Source: Candidatus Methanoperedens sp.
GTDB lineage: Archaea > Halobacteriota > Methanosarcinia > Methanosarcinales > Methanoperedenaceae
Length of the DNA: 13,685 bases
Assembly: GCA_027460605.1 (NCBI GenBank)
Contig: JAPZAN010000060.1
Coordinates: 1 to 13,685, forward strand
Direction of reading: 5' to 3'
The position numbers were made by a program, and so were the translations under genes. Shown here in pieces: positions 13,054 to 13,685 of the stretch. The notes under the pieces are model-generated. The model was not told the origin of the DNA, did no database searches, and saw only the letters and a list, made by a program, of their open reading frames with translations. Position 1 is the first letter of the stretch; every line of letters starts with the position of its first letter.

Positions 13054-13685
13054 TTACTTCTTCCCCTTTTCCCCGTTCAACCTAAACAACTCCGCCACCG
13101 TATCCAGGAACCTCTCATCATCATGCTCCGCCGCATTCCTGAGAATCTTCGTAGGTTCGGCAAGTATCTGGTTGGCAAAAGAATGCGTCATGTCATCCAG
13201 CACTTCACGCTCGATATCCCCGATGGTATGCCGCGCCATGAGCTTATTTACCGCCTCTTCACGCTCCTTTTCCCTTATTTTTTCAACCATTGAATAAAGC
13301 GCCGAGATAATATTATCCGCCTGCTGGCGCTTATACTGCTTCTTGAGATGCTCGATTTCTTCTTCGATAATCAGCTCAACCTTTTTGGCTTCTTCCTTTC
13401 TTTTCTCAAGGTTTGCCTCGCTTATGCTTCTTAAGCTGTCGATATTATACAGGCTGACACCCTGGATATCCCCTACACTGCTCTCGATATTTCGCGGGTT
13501 CCCTATATCGATAAGCATTATTCCATTTTTCCGTTTTTTTATTAACCGGGACATTATTTCATGTGTTAAAACAAAGTGGGGGGCTTTGGTGGCGCTTATT
13601 ACCACATCCGATTTCGGGATGTATTGTTCCATCGAATCATACTTCACAGCCTTGCCCTCTAATTCGCAGGCTAAAGCCTCGGCTT
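13054..13685 (-). CDS. hemA: Glutamyl-tRNA reductase, C-terminal part (N-terminus beyond the window)
   Basis: The frame is open to the right edge, so the true start lies outside. The last 209 residues are visible, beginning AEALACELEGKAVKYDSMEQ. They include the end of the NADPH-binding domain: SDVVISATKAPHFVLT is the strand-loop where GluTR has (I/V)ISST, and LIDIGNPRNIE matches the archaeal (I/V)DxGNPRDV motif. Next comes the long spinal helix (ISEANLEKRKEEAKKVELII), then the helical dimerisation domain, with MARHTIGDIEREVLDDMTHSF and LAEPTKILRNAAE matching the family's final conserved block. The enzyme reduces glutamyl-tRNA(Glu) to glutamate-1-semialdehyde, the first step to haem, sirohaem and F430. 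The active-site Cys lies in the missing N-terminal domain. Other hem genes are probably to the right; none is seen here. GTG at 13647 is an internal codon, not the start. Confidence 0.93.
   Translation of the reverse strand, partial: AEALACELEGKAVKYDSMEQYIPKSDVVISATKAPHFVLTHEIMSRLIKKRKNGIMLIDIGNPRNIESSVGDIQGVSLYNIDSLRSISEANLEKRKEEAKKVELIIEEEIEHLKKQYKRQQADNIISALYSMVEKIREKEREEAVNKLMARHTIGDIEREVLDDMTHSFANQILAEPTKILRNAAEHDDERFLDTVAELFRLNGEKGKK

Noticed and set aside
13054..13647. Short 197-residue protein starting at GTG 13647
   Set aside because: The frame is open and homologous to glutamyl-tRNA reductase right up to the window edge, so 13647 is internal.

Overview
The window looks like a chromosomal segment of a methane-metabolising archaeon of the Methanosarcinales, possibly a Methanoperedens-type (ANME-2d) lineage. 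The grounds are an HdrA-MvhD fusion paired with a polyferredoxin, an archaeal-type HemA carboxy-terminal half, a PGF-CTERM surface-anchoring signal, a U32 protein, and A/T-rich TATA boxes placed so that several transcripts would be leaderless or nearly so. The genus is inference. No rRNA, tRNA or CRISPR array is visible.

Layout. Positions 1-2616 (minus strand) hold a tight run transcribed right to left: rubrerythrin, a short flavodoxin, a secreted PGF-CTERM protein, then a MacB/FtsX-type ABC permease cut by the window edge. Positions 2617-3533 hold an accessory gene resembling nucleotide-modification-associated (Nmad2-like) proteins, with a hairpin-bearing, IS605-right-end-like sequence between it and the rubrerythrin promoter. 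hypB (minus) and a SAM methyltransferase (plus) diverge from about 4200-4321. The methyltransferase converges, with interlocked stop codons, on an eight-cluster polyferredoxin that follows hdrA (6350-8689, minus). A long duplicated U32-family protein (8786-11143, minus) and an SDR dehydrogenase (11312-12073, plus) diverge from a shared promoter region. A second accessory patch at 12137-13011 has an AF2212-like antitoxin and an HhH-GPD-like protein. The window ends with the 3' part of hemA (minus).

How the genes fit together. HdrA-MvhD plus the polyferredoxin form the flavin and Fe-S electron-transfer core of a soluble heterodisulfide-reductase-type bifurcating complex. hdrB and hdrC are not here and must be supplied elsewhere. 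Rubrerythrin and flavodoxin fit peroxide/oxygen defence in an anaerobe. HypB (nickel insertion) and HemA (tetrapyrrole precursor) fit Ni-enzyme, F430 and haem supply. The two accessory patches are the unusual parts.

The most striking observation is in the HhH-GPD-like gene. The stretch expected to contain FQYLRMLFGAQTIKP is perfectly readable, but in the wrong frame. Two compensating indels (most simply a 14-nt insertion between GGTTT repeats and a +1 A) preserve the overall ORF while scrambling 15 residues and removing the presumptive catalytic Asp. The same patch appears to contain an orphan antitoxin overlapping what looks like the first codons of a lost vapC toxin.
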